Part shown: positions 5,239 through 6,084 of the stretch, piece by piece
Numbering within the stretch: position 1 is the stretch's first letter
How the letters are laid out: each line of letters begins with the position of its first letter
Source of the DNA: JBEKHI01 sp050012355
GTDB lineage: Bacteria > Actinomycetota > Actinomycetes > Streptosporangiales > Streptosporangiaceae
Direction of reading: 5' to 3'
Assembly: GCA_050012355.1 (NCBI GenBank)
Contig: JBEKHI010000468.1
Span: forward strand, 1-6,084
Length of the DNA: 6,084 nucleotides
Position numbers and translations under genes: made by a program
The notes under the pieces: generated by a model
Told to the model about the DNA's origin: nothing
Databases searched by the model: none
Seen by the model: the letters and a program-made list of their open reading frames with translations, nothing else

Positions 5239-6069
5239 GTGAGCGAGCGCAAGCGGTACCCGAGCGATTTAACCGATGAGCGGTGGGCGCTGATCGAGCC
5301 GGTGATCATCGCGTGGAAGGCCGTGCACCGGTCGGTCAGCGGTCATCAGGGCGGGTATGAGATGCGGGAGATCGTGAACGCGATCCTGTATCAGAGCCGG
5401 ACCGGCTGCCAGTGGGAGTACCTGCCGCATGACCTGCCGCCGCGCAGCGCGGCGTACTACTACTTCGCGAAGTGGCGCGACGATGGCACTGACCAGGCCA
5501 TTCACGACCTGCTGCGCTGGCACGCGCGGGAGAAGAAGGGCCGGAAGGCGGACCCTAGCCTGGTGGTGCTGGACACCCAGAGCGTGCACGCGGCGGCCTC
5601 GGTCCCGGCGGGCACGACCGGGAAAGACGCAGGTAAGAAGGTTCCCGGGCGCAAGCGGTGCCTGGCCGTGGACGTCATGGGACTGGTCGTCGCCGTCGTC
5701 GTCCTCGCGGCGTCGGCGCACGAGAACACTGCCGGGATCGCCTTGCTGGACAAGGTCACCGCGCACGTCGGCACGGTGCGCACGGCACTGGCCGGTCAGG
5801 GCTTCAAGACCTCGGTCGCCGCCCACGGCGCCACCATGGGCATCGACGTGCAGGTCGTGGAGCGCAACCCGGCCGACCGGGGCTTCGTCCCCCAGCCCAA
5901 GCGCTGGGTCGTCGAGCAGACCCTGGGCATCCTCTCCTTCCACCGGCGGCTCGTCCGCGACTACGAGCACCGGCTCACCAGCTCCGCGTCGCGCGTGTAC
6001 TGGGCGATGACCGACGTGATGGCCCGACGGCTGACCGGCACGTCCACGCCATCATGGCGGCTCGGATGA
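5239..6069 (+). CDS. IS5-family DDE transposase, second catalytic Asp missing
   Basis: This is a 276-residue cut-and-paste transposase with an N-terminal DUF4096-like domain and an RNase H-like DDE domain. Seen: the opening RYPSDLTDERWALIEPVI (about residues 6-23), the REIVNAILYQSRTGCQWEYL block with LPHDLPPRSAAYYYFAKW (about 39-78), the first catalytic Asp in VVLDTQSV (D112), the GKKVPGRKRCLAVD segment, and the C-terminal GFVPQPKRWVVEQT block with the catalytic Glu (E226) followed by an HRRLVRDYEHR tail. In relatives the second Asp lies in a VDQGFK-like motif; here the position reads AGQGFK with Gly at 186 (codon GGT, one base from GAT). The start was set at GTG 5239 because the product then begins with SERKRYPSDL, as in relatives; an upstream GTG at 5176 would add 21 unconserved residues. 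No other frame disruption is seen. Confidence 0.88.
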   Translation: MSERKRYPSDLTDERWALIEPVIIAWKAVHRSVSGHQGGYEMREIVNAILYQSRTGCQWEYLPHDLPPRSAAYYYFAKWRDDGTDQAIHDLLRWHAREKKGRKADPSLVVLDTQSVHAAASVPAGTTGKDAGKKVPGRKRCLAVDVMGLVVAVVVLAASAHENTAGIALLDKVTAHVGTVRTALAGQGFKTSVAAHGATMGIDVQVVERNPADRGFVPQPKRWVVEQTLGILSFHRRLVRDYEHRLTSSASRVYWAMTDVMARRLTGTSTPSWRLG

Positions 6070-6081
6070 CCACGGCGGACC
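6069..6081 (-). repeat. Right terminal inverted repeat of the IS
   Basis: Read on the minus strand this begins GGTCCGCCGTGG, pairing with the left end at 5158-5170. It overlaps the last base of the transposase stop codon. Confidence 0.55.
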
Positions 6082-6084
6082 CCG

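Larger units (their letters stand above)
5156..6083 (+). mobile_element. IS5-family insertion sequence (about 0.93 kb)
   Basis: A single transposase gene is flanked by imperfect inverted repeats that both begin GGTCCG (5158 rightwards and 6081 leftwards), giving a length of about 0.93 kb, normal for the IS5 family. The transposase stop lies in the right repeat, as is common in compact elements. The exact outer ends and the target-site duplication cannot be settled because the window stops one or two bases beyond the right end. The element sits at the 3' end of the broken HEPN-like gene. The transposase lacks one expected catalytic residue, so the copy is probably not autonomous. Confidence 0.7.

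Noticed and set aside
5269..5970. Minus-strand frame of 233 codons inside the IS
   Set aside because: It is antisense to the transposase and is a typical GC-driven shadow.
1..6084. CRISPR array, rRNA, riboswitch
   Set aside because: No regularly spaced direct repeats or conserved RNA cores were seen on either strand.

Overview
The window looks like chromosome from a high-GC actinobacterium (Streptomyces/Amycolatopsis-like). Coding DNA in the left 3.7 kb is very GC-rich (46 of 60 bases at 3541-3600), GTG and TTG starts occur, one regulator appears leaderless, and the protein families (DUF5937/ArsR regulator, MFS exporter, class A flavin monooxygenase, DUF6338, an IS5-type transposase) are typical of that phylum. 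Identifications come from motifs and recalled family patterns, not from searches.

Region 1 (1-3721) is a divergent drug-response type locus. On the minus strand an MFS exporter (1429-2634) overlaps by 22 bases the start of an FAD-dependent aromatic-hydroxylase-type monooxygenase (1450 leftwards, running off the left edge). Divergently on the plus strand lies a DUF5937/ArsR-family repressor (2690-3721). A short TTTAG-N7-CTAAA palindrome at 2674-2690 holds plausible -10 boxes for both directions and overlaps the repressor's start codon. The simplest model is a repressor that senses a small molecule and controls its own gene plus an export-and-oxidise operon.

Region 2 (about 3722-5157) has visibly lower GC (32 of 60 bases at 4081-4140) and looks acquired. 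It carries a three-helix membrane protein of the DUF6338 type (TTG start at 3879, or ATG at 3813), a small disordered Ser/Thr/Glu-rich protein overlapping its 3' end (4582-4827), and a broken gene (4845-5157). The broken gene resumes in a second reading frame after a UGA. When joined, it shows conserved-looking blocks around EALWWITVVDDNL and GLRFVRNRITHEV; the latter contains an RNxxxH motif like that of HEPN ribonucleases. This membrane protein, disordered protein and HEPN-like set is the most novel part of the window.

Region 3 (about 5156-6083) is a nearly complete IS5-family insertion sequence with imperfect terminal repeats. It abuts the 3' end of the broken gene. Its transposase keeps the first Asp and the Glu of the DDE triad, but the expected second Asp (a DQGF block) reads GQGF, so this copy is probably catalytically dead.
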